From JAEUMG01 sp963805405 (GTDB lineage: Bacteria > Pseudomonadota > Alphaproteobacteria > Rhizobiales > Aestuariivirgaceae): a stretch of 64,000 bases of DNA. The position numbers were made by a program, and so were the translations under genes. Position 1 is the first letter of the stretch; every line of letters starts with the position of its first letter. Shown piece after piece: positions 63,641 to 64,000 of the stretch. Location: assembly GCA_963805405.1 (NCBI GenBank), contig CAWDUC010000008.1, positions 1-64,000 on the forward strand, given 5' to 3'. The notes beneath the pieces were generated by a model. It worked only from the letters and a program-made list of their open reading frames with translations. It had not been told where the DNA came from and searched no databases.

Positions 63641-64000
63641 TCAGCGTTCTTGATGCCAGTCGCCAAGCTTTGCCTGGATCAGGGTCAGCGCCGCGACGGC
63701 GGCCGTGTCGGCCCGCATGATGCGGGGGCCAAGCGAAATGGCGGTCGCGGCGGCCGTGGCTTTGAGCATGGCGCGCTTTTCCTCGCGTGAAGCCGCCTTC
63801 CGGGCCAATGAGAACGGCTGCCGGCAGGCTCAGAGCCCTCAAGGGCGGCAAGGGGATCGTGAACCGGCGCCGTTTCGTCGCAAAAGATCAGACGCCGCGA
63901 GGCCGGCCAGTCGGCGAGGATGTCGGTCAGACCTGAGGCTCGACGATCTCCGGCACGAAGACGAGATTGCACTGCTCGGCCGCCTCGATGACATTGGCAC
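63641..64000 (-). CDS. rsmE: 16S rRNA m3U1498 methyltransferase RsmE, partial (frame broken)
   Basis: The C-terminal 120 residues of a SPOUT methyltransferase that methylates U1498 of 16S rRNA. Segments: ASRRLIFCDETAPVHDPLAAL, VLIGPEGGFTRE (the SAM-binding knot loop), SLGPRIMRADTAAVAALTLIQAKLGDW, ending WHQER before the TGA at 63641-63643. Three frame changes (near 63930, 63830 and 63785) break it. The gene continues beyond the window edge. It lies upstream of gshA on the same strand, an arrangement common in Rhizobiales. Confidence 0.87.

Overview
The window is GC-rich, densely packed bacterial DNA. It suggests an alphaproteobacterium of the Hyphomicrobiales (Rhizobiales): the cytochrome c oxidase operon has the alphaproteobacterial order coxB-coxA-ctaB-coxF-ctaG-coxC-DUF983-surf1-thrC-M16 peptidase, and there are DUF1344, DUF3309, DUF1127, IalB, YqgE and an alphaproteobacterial-type gshA. 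I cannot name genus or species.

Layout. 1-6065 looks accessory: a cut gene at the left edge, a class III nucleotide cyclase, a wrecked SRAP (YedK-like) gene, a small-membrane-protein operon, a PHB-depolymerase-like esterase and a ribbon-helix-helix regulator, ending at a tRNA-Phe(GAA) gene. 6250-10339 holds a metallophosphoesterase next to a kinase-universal stress protein fusion, then an MHS transporter. 10241-16180 and 19514-21112 form a methylated-amine theme: a fatty-acid-desaturase-like membrane protein, a dimethylglycine-dehydrogenase-type GcvT flavoprotein, a sarcosine-oxidase-like flavoprotein with a divergent LysR regulator, and an MttB-family methyltransferase. A two-component system, DUF1344 and pyroglutamyl peptidase lie between. 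21119-29506 has a YbaK deacylase, an esterase, a probable small RNA gene, a DinG/XPD-type helicase, an amidohydrolase, ogt, TerB, DUF3309 and a MATE pump. 29554-36801 has zwf, a MarR-EmrA-EmrB-like efflux operon, an oxalate-decarboxylase-type bicupin, an Lrp regulator and a DUF6356 protein. 37221-44869 has ispH-rnhA, a peroxiredoxin, a DsbD-like protein, yqgE, a large c-di-GMP protein and a GNAT enzyme. 44869-53979 is the cox operon with thrC and an M16 peptidase at its end. 54264-64000 has ialB, tldD, a HAD hydrolase, two DUF937 genes, a composite inverted repeat, a secreted glycosidase-family protein, DUF1127, LysR plus nitronate monooxygenase, gshA and a partial rsmE.

A strong overall feature is a set of single-base frame breaks that leave conserved protein sequence intact on both sides. 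They are dense in 11.5-13.9, 18.9-20.9 and 45-57.2 kb and sporadic elsewhere, and hit core genes such as coxA, coxB, ctaB, thrC and tldD. They sit in short G/C runs, so I read them as sequencing or assembly indels, not gene decay. Spans given for broken genes run from the intact start to the intact stop.

I see no CRISPR array, no transposase or integrase, and no clearly new multi-gene system. The best candidates for something undescribed are the minus-strand structured RNA at 22476-22615, the desaturase-like protein (with a 32-residue membrane protein) in the N-demethylation operon, and the phosphoesterase/kinase-Usp pair.
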